Shown here one piece after another: positions 1-10,979 of a DNA stretch of 64,000 nucleotides. Within the stretch, counting starts at the first letter, position 1, and every line of letters begins with the position of its first letter. Origin of the DNA: Lumnitzera littorea (Eukaryota; Streptophyta; Magnoliopsida; Myrtales; Combretaceae); NCBI GenBank assembly GCA_024138015.1, contig JAMXBB010000004.1, positions 110,128,727 through 110,192,726 of the forward strand, given 5' to 3'. The notes beneath the pieces were generated by a model. The model made no database searches, was not told where the DNA came from, and saw only the letters and a program-made list of their open reading frames with translations. A program made the position numbers and the translations under genes.

Positions 1-333
1 TCTGATTTGATTTGATATGATCATAAAAGTGATTTGATTCAATTTTACTTTAATTGTAATTAAATTTGATTTTATTTTTTTAATTTTTTATCCTCTAATA
101 TTTTTTGGATTAATCATGGATACGATAATATCACAATTTATTTGAAGTCGGTGTGTTTAGATTATGTTAACGGTCACTTGTTTCTCGAAAACAATGACCC
201 ATGCAACAAGTCAATTCGGCACTCCTTTACCCATAAAAATACACGTAAGTATCGTTGAAGCGTCAGCTTGGTCCCTTTGCCATCAATACACTGAATCCCC
301 ATAGCTTAGGGAACATGTCATTACCTGATTCAC

Positions 334-596
334 ACACGTGTCCAAGTCGGTCGACCAGGGGCCCATGATGGTATATGGCGACTCGGATAATTTTGACAAA
401 CATCTTCCTGCATACCAAAACTAAATCATGATTTCATTAATTGATCAGGATCCAAGGAACAGTACCTTCCCAATCATCACGTTCCACGTGGCTAGTGTCA
501 CGTGGCATTGTCTGTCTTGTGCCAAATATATCCCCTGGGATCTTTCCGAGTAATACTCAATAATCCTGGAAAGTATTGGTATATTGCCACGTGTCC
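334..596 (+). promoter_or_regulatory. Cluster of four G-box/ABRE-like ACGTG sites upstream of the PUB gene
   Basis: Four ACGTG cores lie within 260 bp, 130-390 bp upstream of the ATG of the U-box gene: ACACGTGTCC (334-343), CCACGTGGC (484-492), TCACGTGGC (498-506) and CCACGTGTCC (587-596). The two middle sites are only 14 bp apart. ACGTG(G/T)C is the classical ABA-responsive element bound by bZIP factors of the ABF/AREB type, and several such copies together usually give ABA/drought induction. Arabidopsis PUB18 and PUB19 are ABA- and stress-inducible, so the arrangement fits the downstream gene. The sites are directly visible; the regulation is inferred. Confidence 0.6.
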
Positions 597-722
597 AACT
601 GAATTTTCGGCTATATGTAATACTAGTTGAAACGTTATCAGGGTTTCCATGCTAGAGAAACAGAGCAGAAAACAGAGCACCCATTTTTTTTTTTTTTTAA
701 ACCTTAAAATTTGTTCAATACT

Positions 723-2777
723 ATGATCCAGAAATTCGACCGGTCGGACCGCCAGTTCTTGTCTCTTCCGGCAGTTCACCCCTGTGAAGGCATATCCCCG
801 ACAACCCTTCTTCTCTCATTGATCAATCTTTGCAATGGTGTGTGCAATTTCCAACCAAAATGCTTCACTACTCAAAGGAAAAACGCCAAGGAAGCAATTC
901 GACAAATCGGAATTTTGTCGGTTTTTTTCGAGGAGATTCAGGACTGGCAACCAGTTCTTTCGGATTCCATAATCCTCTGCTTCACAGAACTCCACCTCAC
1001 ATTTCAGAAGACCAAATATTTGTTGGAGGATTGTTGTAGGGAAGGAGCAAGGCTTTGGTGCTTGATGAAGTCGGAGTTCATCGCAGCACAATTTCGCCTG
1101 CTAATTCGGGCAATCGCGACAGCTCTGGATGTCCTGCCCTTGGATTCGATCGATGTTAGTTGTGAAGTAAAGGAATTGGTTGAGTTGGTAGCAAGACAAG
1201 CTAGGAAAGCAAATATTGAGCTCGATCCTAGAGATGAATATAACATGAAACGAGTTCATTTGATTTTGGATTATTTCGAAAAGGGCATTGAACCGGACCA
1301 TGTTGTGATCAAAACGGTGCTCGATTACCTAGAGATTAGAAGCTGGAGCGATTGTCAAAAGGAGATTAAGTTCCTGGAAGAGGAGATCAATTTCAAGTAC
1401 TCGGAATGTAATGAAAGGGAAGTCCCAATTCTAAGTAGTGTAGTTGGATTCATGTGCTATTGCAGGGGAGTTGTTTTCGAAACCCTGGAATATCAAAACA
1501 TAGACCAAGCAGAAGCCAGGAACAACATAGAAACTGTCAGTTGCTTGAGTATTGAGGATTTTCGGTGCCCGATTTCTCTAGAGCTCATGACAGACCCCGT
1601 GACGGTCTCAACCGGGCAGACTTACGATCGATCCTCAATCGAGAAATGGCTGAAAGCAGGGAATTCCATGTGCCCGAAAACCGGGGAGAAGCTTGCCAGC
1701 AACGAGTTGGTTCCTAACGCGACACTCCGGAAGCTCATCCGGCAAATTTGTGCAGATAATGGAATATCTATGGTGACCTCGGGAAGGCGAAATTCAGATA
1801 TTACAAGAACAATCCTGCCTGGAAGTGCAGCTGCTGGAGAGGCAATGAAGAAACTCTCTAGGTTCCTCGCGCGTAGTCTAGTATTCGGGGCTAATGAGCA
1901 GAAGAGCAAGGCGGCTTACGAAGTTCGGTTGCTTGCAAAGTCTAGTATTTTCAACAGGTCGTGCTTGGTCAATGCAGGAGTGATCTTGCCGTTGTTAAAT
2001 CTATTAACTTCCCGCGATCCGATGACACAAGAGAATGCGATCGCGGCTTTGCTGAAGCTCTCAAAGCATACTAGTGGAAAGAAACTGATCATCGAATGCA
2101 GTGGACTAAGATCCATCGTTTCGGTTCTCAAAACCGGACGAAGCCTTGAATCAAGGCAAATCGCAGCTGCAGCTATATTCTACCTCTCCTCGGTTAAGGG
2201 CTTTCGACGCATCATCGGGGAAATGCCAGATGCAATCCCGGGTCTTGTAGACCTCATTAGAGAAGGCAAGGCTTGTGGCAAGAAGAACGCGGTCGTTGCA
2301 ATCTTCGGGCTACTTATGTACCATGAGAACCATCAAAGAGTGCTCGACGCCGGTACTGTTTCATTACTTGTAAACATCCTAGCTTGTTCCGATAAACCCG
2401 AGTTGGTTACGGATTCATTGGCGGTTCTAGCATCCCTATCTGAGAAAAAAGAAGGGGCAAATTCTATCCTGGAGACTCCTGTTTTGCCTCTTCTTGTCGG
2501 GTTCTTGCAGTCTTCCAGTTCCAAAGCCGACAAGGAACATACTGTTTCCATCTTGCTGTCATTGTGCATGAACTGTGGAGAAGATGTGGTTGCTGTTTTG
2601 GCTAAGAATCATGCCTTAACGGCTTCGGTTTACACGCTTATGACGGATGGTACTTCGCCTGCCCGGAAGAAGGCGGGATCGCTGATCCGGATTTTGCTTG
2701 CTTTCAATGAGGCAAGGGGTTCTGGTTTGAGGTGTGCTGCAAGTTCTCATGATCATCGATTTGGACGTTTTTCCTAG
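723..2777 (+). CDS. PUB18/19-like: U-box/ARM-repeat E3 ubiquitin ligase, PUB18/PUB19 type
   Basis: Single-exon gene of 684 codons. The frame is open four codons further upstream to a TTG at 711, but the first ATG is at 723 and gives the family's usual Met-Ile-Gln-Lys type start. An N-terminal UND-type helical region (about residues 20-270) is followed by a U-box (about 278-352: Cys-Pro-Ile-Ser start, Asp-Pro-Val-Thr, Tyr-Asp-Arg and Cys-Pro-Lys-Thr signatures) and then armadillo repeats (about 395-660). The U-box recruits the E2 and the ARM repeats bind substrate. Arabidopsis PUB18/PUB19 are negative regulators of ABA-driven stomatal closure and drought response; orthology is inferred from the domain layout and N-terminus. 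A poly-T tract (about 687-698) lies in the presumed leader. Upstream ABRE-like sites suggest ABA induction. No frameshift or missing U-box residue was seen, so the gene looks functional. Confidence 0.93.
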   Translation: MIQKFDRSDRQFLSLPAVHPCEGISPTTLLLSLINLCNGVCNFQPKCFTTQRKNAKEAIRQIGILSVFFEEIQDWQPVLSDSIILCFTELHLTFQKTKYLLEDCCREGARLWCLMKSEFIAAQFRLLIRAIATALDVLPLDSIDVSCEVKELVELVARQARKANIELDPRDEYNMKRVHLILDYFEKGIEPDHVVIKTVLDYLEIRSWSDCQKEIKFLEEEINFKYSECNEREVPILSSVVGFMCYCRGVVFETLEYQNIDQAEARNNIETVSCLSIEDFRCPISLELMTDPVTVSTGQTYDRSSIEKWLKAGNSMCPKTGEKLASNELVPNATLRKLIRQICADNGISMVTSGRRNSDITRTILPGSAAAGEAMKKLSRFLARSLVFGANEQKSKAAYEVRLLAKSSIFNRSCLVNAGVILPLLNLLTSRDPMTQENAIAALLKLSKHTSGKKLIIECSGLRSIVSVLKTGRSLESRQIAAAAIFYLSSVKGFRRIIGEMPDAIPGLVDLIREGKACGKKNAVVAIFGLLMYHENHQRVLDAGTVSLLVNILACSDKPELVTDSLAVLASLSEKKEGANSILETPVLPLLVGFLQSSSSKADKEHTVSILLSLCMNCGEDVVAVLAKNHALTASVYTLMTDGTSPARKKAGSLIRILLAFNEARGSGLRCAASSHDHRFGRFS

Positions 2778-4778
2778 GAGTGTGTTTCTTTGATTCTTAT
2801 GTAAATACATACTTCATAGTTCGTGATGTGATTCAGTACTTAGAATTTCCCTTTTTCTTTCCTTTTTTTTTTTTTTTTTTTTTTAAGGTTAGCTTAGCTC
2901 CTTTTTGGCATGAGCTGAGTCTCATACGAGTCTGTTTAAGCAAATACATGTTTTACTTAGATTGTAATGTGTCTGTACTTTTTAAGAAAGGAGAAAATAA
3001 TGCAAAAAAAGTAGCAATTTATTGTTGTTGAATGCTTGACTTCTAAGGGAATATTTTGGAACGTATGTGATGGAAGCCAGGGGCAAGGACTAGGGCTTGT
3101 AGACTGATCATTTGTTATGGGTGATTGTATATGAATAGTTTTAAGGTTTTACAATGTAAATTGTATCAATTATTTTCAAGGAAAGAAAATTCTCTTCCTG
3201 CCCGTGACGTAGGTTACATTGATGTCGATCCATGTAAATTTTCTCATGTTTATCGTTTTCCTTGTAATTTGTTTCTAGTTAAATATCTGCTGTTCACCTA
3301 ATGAGTCGTTTTTGAAGTTTAATTTTATTCGTAATTAAAGCATCCAAGAAGTGACTCGTCCGGTTTTCATTTAGCTTGTTGGATAATGTTTAAGTCAAAA
3401 TGGGTCAGCAAAGCCGAATGCCTTTAAGTCAAAAAGGAGGCCGACCAAAAACGGGGGATTTCGCTGCTTAGAAGTCATTCCAAATTAGGATACGAAAGTG
3501 TTTTAAAAATTAGGCATTATAATTAGGATGCTCCCAAATTATTCAAGTTTAGTCTGAAATTTGTTTAAATTCGATGTGAGAACAATTAAGTTGAGTTGGA
3601 GTTCAAGTAATTTGAATAGTTAATCCAGTCAAGTTCAAGTATCATAGTGCTTGGCTTGATTAACTGACGAACCTAATCGAGCTCGAATCAAATAGTGTTG
3701 CTGTTCGAGTTTCAATATTTATATTATTATAATCATAATAAAAAATATTTTTAAATGAATCAAACTCAAATAAATCTAATCAAGTCGAGTTTAAATTTAT
3801 TAAGTGCTACTTTAAATCTAGCTCAAGTTCTAAATTCCTAACTCGGCTTAGCTCAAGTTGAGCTTAAACTTTAAAATTTTAAGTTAAATTTGAGCTCGAG
3901 TTTAACATCATGTTATATAAACTCAACTCATTTACAGCTCTTATTATAACCATCTAATTTAAAAGTTTTTGTAAAAGGACTATTTAATTAGATAGAACTT
4001 AAGAATAAAAAAATTTGAAATAATTTTCTATTTTAATACCATACTAAAGTTAACATCGTAACTAAATCATTATTTAAAAGTTTAAACTTATCGATAGAGT
4101 CTGAATTATTATTTACTTATTACTTAATAAAAAAATTCTACATTGATAAGGGTATCATATTTTTCACTCACATATTGTCACAAATTAGTTTCCCTCCTTT
4201 ACAATGTGTCCTTTGTGGACCAAACAATTCATTCAAGACCAATATTCAAAGAAGGTCAATTTAGTTTCTTCCTCTAAGAGTGTTTGTTATTTTATAGGTT
4301 AACCATTTCAAAGCCAATCTCCTTCATCAACTTAAAAGGAATAGGGGGATAAATAAAACAAATTTACTTGCATGAGTTTGGGTTAATGCTCACTCGAATT
4401 GGATTCACATATTTATATTTAGCTTACTTTTCAATTCAAACGACTTAAATAGTTTATTAATTTCAACATGAAATTCATAATATTTGACTCGATAAACTTA
4501 TAACTTCAATTGACCTTGAGTTAAGTCAATTATAACTTGGGCATACTTATTATCTTAGTTAGATGATTTTCGTTTTCAAAATACAATGGGCTTAAATAAG
4601 CTAAATTAAGCTAAGCTCAAGCCTGTTAAGGTTACCTAAAGTCGAGATTGTACTCAAATTTTATAATCAAATCTAACCCAAGCTTTAAATCTCTAAATTA
4701 AGCTTAACCTAAGGATCAATATTAAGCCATCTTATCTTGATTTTTTCATGAATCCCTAGTAAGGGGTTTTATAGGACT
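2778..4778. other. Gene-free 3' flank and AT-rich intergenic region
   Basis: It begins with the 3' untranslated region of the U-box gene, including a run of about 25 T near 2860-2884. The rest is AT-rich sequence without a supported reading frame. From about 3560 it holds interspersed AGCTCGAG/AGCTTGAG-like words, described separately. Confidence 0.7.
3560..3935. repeat. AGCTCGAG/CAAGTTGAG-rich dispersed repeat, probably an old hAT-type MITE
   Basis: The segment is full of variants of GAGCTCGAA, CTCAAGTTGAGC and GAGCTCGAG, and ends with TTTACAGCTCTTA. Its reverse complement resembles the AGAGCTGTAAATGAG termini of common plant hAT-like MITEs. Related wording occurs at 4380-4720, 7200-7470 and inside the kinase intron at about 36300-36760. 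No clean terminal repeat or target duplication could be fixed, so the boundaries are approximate. Confidence 0.4.
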
Positions 4779-4786
4779 ATCTTCAT

Positions 4787-5109
4787 TAGAGGTGCATAAA
4801 TGAGTTAAATGAACCAACCTATTTTAGCTCGTGGATTAAACGAGTTAGACTTATTTGGTTTACTTTTAAACGAGTAAAAAAACCTTTACTTTAATATGTT
4901 TAAAAAGCGAGTTAAAAAAGTCATCCATAGGCCAAAAGAGTAAATGTATTAAATAAACCGACCTAACCCAACTTATGTTGACTTACGGGTTAAATAAGCT
5001 AAGCTCATTTGGCCTGCTTTTAAACTGGTTAAAAAACTTTGATCCAAACTCATTAAAAAGCAAGTTAAATGGACCGATCCGCCGGCCAAAGCCTACTTAT
5101 ACATCTCTA
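4787..5109. mobile_element. Non-autonomous hAT-type element (MITE), 323 bp
   Basis: The ends form an imperfect terminal inverted repeat: the left end reads TAGAGGTGCATAAATGAG and the right end, reverse-complemented, reads TAGAGATGTATAAGTAGG. Flanking octamers ATCTTCAT (4779-4786) and ATCCTTAT (5110-5117) differ by two transitions, which fits an aged 8-bp hAT target-site duplication. Inside are two diverged copies of a unit of roughly 130 bp, each running from a GGTTAAA/GGATTAAA word through TTTTAAAC to a poly-A stretch. There is no coding capacity, so movement would have needed an outside hAT transposase. Confidence 0.65.
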
Positions 5110-5117
5110 ATCCTTAT

Positions 5118-5201
5118 ATTCCTCTTGACTGTAGCATATTAGAATGATTTGACATAATAAAACTTAATTACATGTTAGAAAGATTGAGATTGTTTTCAAG
5201 G

Positions 5202-5237
<36 letters not shown>

Positions 5238-5880
5238 TCTATATGTTCTTCCCTTCCTTTACCATTCTCAATCCATAAATCTACTACTATTAATTTCAAT
5301 ATTCCTAAATCTCTACTATTTTGTTAAGTAAAAATTCTATATTTGATATTATTCCACCAATCTCACCATCGATAATATATCTATATCCACCACTAGAAAT
5401 ATTTTTTTCTACAAATCTAATTAATCTACAGATATCTTAGAATTAGGATATTTGTTTACTGATAGCTTTTAGAATAACAAGTTTTATTTTATGTGTTTGC
5501 TACTTTTTTTCTTTTCTATTGTTGTCATCCTTTGTATCAATTCTATGAGATTCATTAGTTGAGTGGGCTTTATTTGTTTAGAAAAAAATTATTGTATCTC
5601 TAATGTAAGATATGATGACTTTGGAAGAGATATGTCGGCCTATTCAGTTGAATTTTAATATCCAAAACTCTATCTACGATTCTTCTTATAACAATCAAAT
5701 TTTATTGACATAATATTTTCTTGTTGAATGAAATTGGTTTTAGTAACAAAAAAGTTAAAACAAAATAGACTAAAAGATTTGAGACTCAAGTGATTGATTT
5801 AAAGGTTTAGTAAATTATCCAAAAGGATATATTTTTGTATACATATATAAATATATATATATATATATATAAATGAATCC
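5118..5880. other. AT-rich intergenic stretch with two microsatellites
   Basis: It contains a (CT)n tract at 5203-5235 and an (AT)n tract at 5851-5870. No gene is supported. The part after about 5690 may already belong to the plastid-derived insert, but I could not fix that left edge. Confidence 0.6.
5203..5235. repeat. (CT)n microsatellite
   Basis: About 16 uninterrupted CT dinucleotides in an intergenic region; a candidate length polymorphism. Confidence 0.95.
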
Positions 5881-6743
5881 TAATTGGAGCTTTTAGTTGG
5901 TAGAAATGATTAAGTAGTACTCCCTACGATTTTGATCTAGAGTATGCTCTAATCCACAGATTAAAAAAATGACTATCGAAAATGAAATAATCCTTTTTTT
6001 AAAGTTTCCTCTTTAGGAAAGAAGAATAGAAATGAAAAAATAAAAAAATCTTTTTATTCTTTCATTTATTCATAAAAATTGTATGTCGTGATAGATGAAC
6101 TACTTCATAATTTTATTTTTCATAATCAAAAAAAGATAGGTTGAAATATCTATTGTAATTTTACGAGTATTTTATTGAAAGATTAAGTTATTGCTCAATA
6201 AAGAAAAATTGAAATTACTAGAGAACGAGATTAATTCAAAAGTCTTTTGTTAGTTATTATTATAGTAGATAGAATTCCATTGGTCCAATTCGAGACCTTA
6301 GAAAGATTTTGCTCTATTTTATCTATATATATTTATACTACAAACATATTAACATAAAAAAACATCAAACCAATCCTTAGATTTATTGGTTGGCCTTGGA
6401 GGAGCTGTATGAGATGAAAATCTCATATACAGTTCTATAATAGCAATACGAATAATAATGTTCCCAACGACTATGATTATCTAATAGTTTAATTATAGTT
6501 GATATAGTTGAGGCTCAGTTAAGATATGGTTTTTAGGGTTGGAATTTGTGGCATCAACTTAAAGGGTTTATCATTCTTCTAATTTCTTCTTTAGTAGAAT
6601 GTAAGAAATTATATTTTGATTTACCAAAAGCTAAGGAAAAATTGGTAGTGGGTTATCAAATGAAGTATTCAAGTATCAAATTTGGTTTATTGTACAATGC
6701 TTCCTATTTAAATTTATTAGTTTCTTCATTATTTGTATTCATA
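5880..6743 (+). pseudogene. ndhA (fragment): Nuclear copy of plastid DNA (NUPT): ndhA group II intron and partial exon 2
   Basis: Plastid ndhA encodes a membrane subunit of the NDH complex and is split by a group II intron. From about 6481 the translation follows ndhA exon 2: VDIVEAQ, then Gly-Trp-Asn-Leu-Trp, then FDLPKAKEKLVVGYQ and ASYLNLLVSSLFV. It carries one in-frame TAG (near 6534) and many substitutions. Similarity stops abruptly near 6743, before the C-terminal third. Just upstream (about 6395-6442) is a hairpin-forming GAGATGAAAATCTCAT segment that matches my recollection of the plastid ndhA intron domain V region, with C-to-T changes. The left edge is uncertain and placed by the plastid-like intron sequence. 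It is not functional in the nucleus. Confidence 0.72.
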
Positions 6744-6839
6744 GGCAAGAGCACTGCGGGGTATGTCCTTTCAAACCAGGCACGAGTCACTTGTGGAGCT
6801 AATTTCATGTGTACATCTAGTAAAAATAACTAACATTTA

Positions 6840-8180
6840 TATTTTGTATATATATCCCTAAAATTAAGCTAATTTAGTCTATTGCATAAAATATATTTTT
6901 TTAAAATATATTCTATGACTTTTAATTCCAAGTTAGAAACTTACTTCATCAAATATGGTAAGATAGATTATAGACTGTCTAAACTAACTCATCATTGGTG
7001 GTGACTTCAAGGCCTTTCTAAACCCATTGTTAATTTTACTAGAAGATGGAATAACCTAATATGAATTTGGAATATAGATGTACCTTAAAAACATGAAAAT
7101 GACTATTCGAACTATCTAAATAGAAGAAAAGTTTAGTTTGTTGAATACCTCTAATTAAAGGGAAAAGTTGAGCTGAGTTAAGACAATATAATGTTGTATT
7201 TGAACTTGATTAAAAAATCATAAGTTCAATCTCCATTAAACATAGAATTTTGAACTTACACTCAATTGAGAGCATCACATGATAAGTTTGAATTCGATTT
7301 GATTAAATTCATTTTAACAGGTTTTATTTATTCTAAATTCATGTACAAATAAATTCAATTGGATCTCAGTCTAGCTAGTGAGCTTGTCAAACATGATATT
7401 ATAAAACTTGACTCATAAAACTTTGACTCAATAAACCCCTTGAGAGCTTAGGCTCATATAAACATAATCTACCAAATTGGAGTAGTTTGTAGAGTAACTT
7501 GATTTATTTATATCCTTATTCTAGTTCTATGACAAAATCTAGAATAATTATTTTCTTCCTTTTTCCTCTCTATAGGTGGACCAAATAAAACTTAAAGTAA
7601 ATATGCTAAATGGGTCCAGCAAATTAGATTAGCTTATTTCTAAGGACATTTTTACAAAATATAAATTTTTCTTAAAATAAGAATAAATATATTTGTAAAA
7701 ATAAGGATAATGTAATGCCTTGAAAATTGTAAAACTTAGAAGACATTAACCTATGTGGATTATTATAAATAGTGGAATGTTGCAAAAAAAAAAAAAAAAA
7801 CAAAAAAAAAAGAATTGATACAAAAAAAAATTATACAATATGAAAATAAAAGATGAATATAAGAAAAGATTAAAGGAATTATGCAATTTTCCTCTAACCA
7901 TTTTCTTTGTTTTTTTTTTTTTCCTTATATCAATCCATTATTTTGAAAATATGAAAATTATAAAGGATTTACACTAGCATACCTATAAATTGAATGATTT
8001 TCAACTATATAATTTTAGGTCAAAATAGCAAATTTTTAGGTAGTTTGTAACCTAAGCTTTCCTACTATTATATATTTGCGAGCGTAATGCTTGATTTGTA
8101 AGTTATGAGATAGCAAAATTATAAAAATTAGTATTCAAATACTATCTTGAAATATAATAAAATATTAATTATAGAGAGGT
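6840..8180. other. AT-rich intergenic region left of the Tat element
   Basis: No gene is supported. It contains more AGCTTGAG/CTCATAAA-type dispersed repeat sequence (about 7200-7470) and poly-A/poly-T runs near 7784-7810 and 7910-7922. Confidence 0.6.
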
Positions 8181-8184
8181 GTAT

Positions 8185-8628
8185 TGTTGATAGTTGAGTT
8201 TCGCTCACTCATCCATTTGGCTGTCGAGAAGCCGCGTTATTTACATTCTTGGCTAATACCGAGTAACACAAATTCGTGTCTAATTTGAATTCAAGGGAAC
8301 TGGCATGAACAGTTATCATTTGGTACGATTATATTATATAACCGCTCACTCTCCCTATATTTCAAGAATGTATCTAATTAGGAGGCCTCCACATGTCTTA
8401 ATAATCATTCCAATAGCTACTACTTCAAGATACGACATTTACCTATAAATATGGGAAAGAAACACTATAAAAGACATCTGATAACTTTTTACTATTCTTA
8501 ACTTTTCCTACATTCATTTTATTGACTCAAGCATCAGAATGGCCATACCGGACTAGCTCTGGCACCAAAAGCTTTTTTTTTTTTTTTCTATGCAAGATAA
8601 AGTTCAAATCCAAAACCCACGAATAACA
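8185..8628 (+). repeat. 5' LTR of the Tat element
   Basis: It begins TGTTGATAGT and ends GAATAACA. It aligns along its whole length with the 3' LTR. It holds a TATA-like CCTATAAATATGGG segment (about 8441-8455), matched by TTATAAATATGGG in the other LTR, so this is the likely element promoter. Substitutions are frequent, mainly C/T and G/A, consistent with long-term methylation-driven decay. Confidence 0.88.
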
Positions 8629-8630
8629 TT

Positions 8631-8645
8631 TGGTGCTGTTTGTTT
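8631..8645 (+). other. Primer binding site of the Tat element (decayed)
   Basis: TGGTGCTGTTTG starts two bases after the LTR. It matches the TGGCGCCGTT-type site typical of Tat/Athila elements if two C-to-T transitions are assumed. The family assignment of the priming tRNA is from memory and not verified. Confidence 0.5.
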
Positions 8646-9109
8646 TTTCTCAAACACACCTACATGGTAAAGACTAAACTGACTAAGAGCACAAATGCTA
8701 ATACTTTCTCTTATCACCCTAAAAAGGGGAGTAGGCATGCTAATGAGCAACGTTTAGCTAAGTTGAAGCCACTTTGCCTTGACTTAGCTGAAGAAAGTTA
8801 GGAACTAAATAAAAACATGAAGAAATCCTTAATCTCTTTCATAACAGTGTTTACCTAAATCAAAACACAAATCATGGCGATTACGGCGTTGATAACAGTG
8901 ATGACTTAATCTATTCACTTAAATTGCTGAAAAAGCAAGTCGAGGTTACGATGGAACCATTAGCTCTTACACTAAAAAAAGTTAACAAAGGCAAGCAACT
9001 ACTGTAAGTGCACCATGTTAGACCTTTGCATGTTAGCACCCCTGCTGCAACGAGTAAGCAATTTCAAATTAAGAAGAGCCCTTTTGTTTCTAAGATCTTA
9101 AAGGAGGTC

Positions 9110-10010
9110 ATACCATGACACATCAAGTTGCCGTAATTTGAAACCTATGATGGAATGAAAGATCCTAAAGATCATTTGAAGTACTGTTGCACTTTGGCTA
9201 AGTTGCACGACTTGAGTGATGTTGTAGCTTACCAAGCTTTTCCCTTGACATTAAGGAATGCGGTAAGTATATGGTTCAAGCATTTGAAGCCGAATACTAT
9301 TTTGTGTTTCAAAGAACTAGTAAAAGTATTTCTTCAACACTTCCTTGTTAATAAGTTTACTGTTAAGGACTCTTCAGTCTTTGACACAATAAAAGGAAGA
9401 TCAGATGAATCTATTAGAGACTATCTAGCCAGATTTATAGTTGAGATGGTCCAAATTCTGGAGTTAGACATGAGTATAGCGCTTAATGCTGTCATTAATG
9501 GGGTCAAGCCCCATGGGGACTTTTTCAAGTCTCTTACTAAGAATAAGTCAATAACTTTTACTGAGTTCAAAGTCAAAACTAAAGCCAAAGACACCTCCTA
9601 CATATGACAGGAGGACAATATAAAGGCTCGGTGAGAGGCTGATCAGAATAGAGGAGACAGGAAAAATGACAAGAGGAGAAGTGAAAAAGATCAACTTAGG
9701 ACAAACAACGATCAGAGTCAAAACATCGAGAGAAAGAGTCCTTGAATTCCAACATATTTATCCCACACACTAGTCAATTGTTCATTATCAAACATATTAA
9801 TGGAGATGCGTGGGCAGAGATGAGTGTTGTAGTGGCCAAAGAGGATGAGAGGAAACCCCTTTAGATGAAATTCCAATAAATACTGCGATTTTCATTGCGA
9901 CAAAGGTCACAACATAGGCGAATGTATCCAACTTAAAAATGCAATTGAGGATGCCATACAAAGAGGGCATTTACACAAGTTTCAGGCGTAAGATGTCGAG
10001 AATATCGAGT
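9110..10010 (+). pseudogene. gag remnant of the Tat element
   Basis: An open stretch (9155-9607) encodes a retrotransposon gag domain: a Tyr-Asp-Gly-Met-Lys-Asp-Pro-Lys-Asp-His start, then Ala-Val-Ser-Ile-Trp-Phe. Similarity begins slightly upstream (about 9110) in another reading register. After stops near 9607 and 9638, a Zn-knuckle-like motif is readable at 9884-9925 with spacing Cys-X3-Cys-X3-His-X4-Cys, followed by an Gln-Leu-Lys-Asn-Ala-Ile-Glu type helix, as in Tat gags. The gag forms the virus-like particle. Several stops interrupt it, so no full product is expected. Confidence 0.8.
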
Positions 10011-10259
10011 GACCATCTCTGAGGAAACGTGAAGACTAAGAGAATGTTACTCAATAAGCTAATGCTGGGAGAGATGCAAGAGATGGGAATTACTAGTAGA
10101 GCACCAACACTATCATTGGCGGACCTTTTGCTATAAGTCAGTCAAGTTCTTTGAGCTTGACTAACGCCATGAATTATGTTTGCAACATCCGAGGCAAAAA
10201 AGTCAAGATTGACAATACGATTTCTTTCATAGAGGAAGATTTTGAAGGTATCTAAAAGT

Positions 10260-10600
10260 TGCATGATGATGCATTAGTGATCAGTACGAGAATCGCCAAC
10301 TTCGAGGTCAAGAAAATTCTCGTTGATATTGGAAGTTCGATAGACATTATTTTCCAACACGCATTTGACTGGATAGACCAAAGATCAAAGTACACTGAGA
10401 TCTTGTAATTATGATTTGTATGCCTTTAATAATCAACCTGTTCGAGTATCTAGAGTGATCTCTTTACCAATCTAGATTGAAGATGATGAGCACGTCGTAA
10501 AAGATAAAGTGAACTTCCTTATTGTCAAATGTTGGTCCCCATACAACATAATCATGGGATGGCCATATTAACACTTATTTAGTATCGTTCCTTCCACTGC
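10260..10600 (+). pseudogene. Retropepsin (protease) remnant
   Basis: The active-site motif Asp-Ile-Gly-Ser-Ser lies at 10325-10339 within a VDIGSS-type context, where most plant gypsy elements have Asp-Thr/Asn-Gly-Ser-Ser. The flanking frame is broken by stops near 10254 and 10406. The catalytic Asp is still encoded, but the polyprotein frame is not open. Confidence 0.7.
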
Positions 10601-10979
10601 TCATTTTAAAGCTAAATTCCTCACTTCTACAAAAGTTGGTGTATATAAAGGGGATCAATAGTTGATAAGGTCTTTATATATGAGAGCCTTGAGGCGAGAA
10701 GAGGTTTTTCAAGTAGAAACCTATTCGAAGGGCAAGTTAGTTGGCATAGATAATGCTGAGAATGAAATGGATGAAATCTCTTTGGGAGATGACCTTGAAA
10801 AAACAACTAAGATATGGAAAACCTTGCCAGTGTAAATTCGTGAAAGTTTAATCAACTTCTTAAAGGAAAATGCCGACATATTCGCATGGTCTCCTTCAAA
10901 TATGTCGGGTATGCCTAAAGATGTTATGATACCTAAGCTCTAGATTGATCTAAGCGCAAAAGTAATCTAACAAAAGAAA

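Noticed and set aside
711..722. Upstream extension of the U-box frame to a TTG at 711
   Set aside because: TTG is not a usual plant start; the ATG at 723 gives the family-like N-terminus.
498..779. 93-codon frame on the minus strand over the PUB promoter
   Set aside because: No domain; overlaps the promoter and the start of the real gene.
6546..6833. 95-codon open frame as a new host gene
   Set aside because: Its first two thirds are ndhA exon 2; the frame starts inside that exon at a non-ATG codon.
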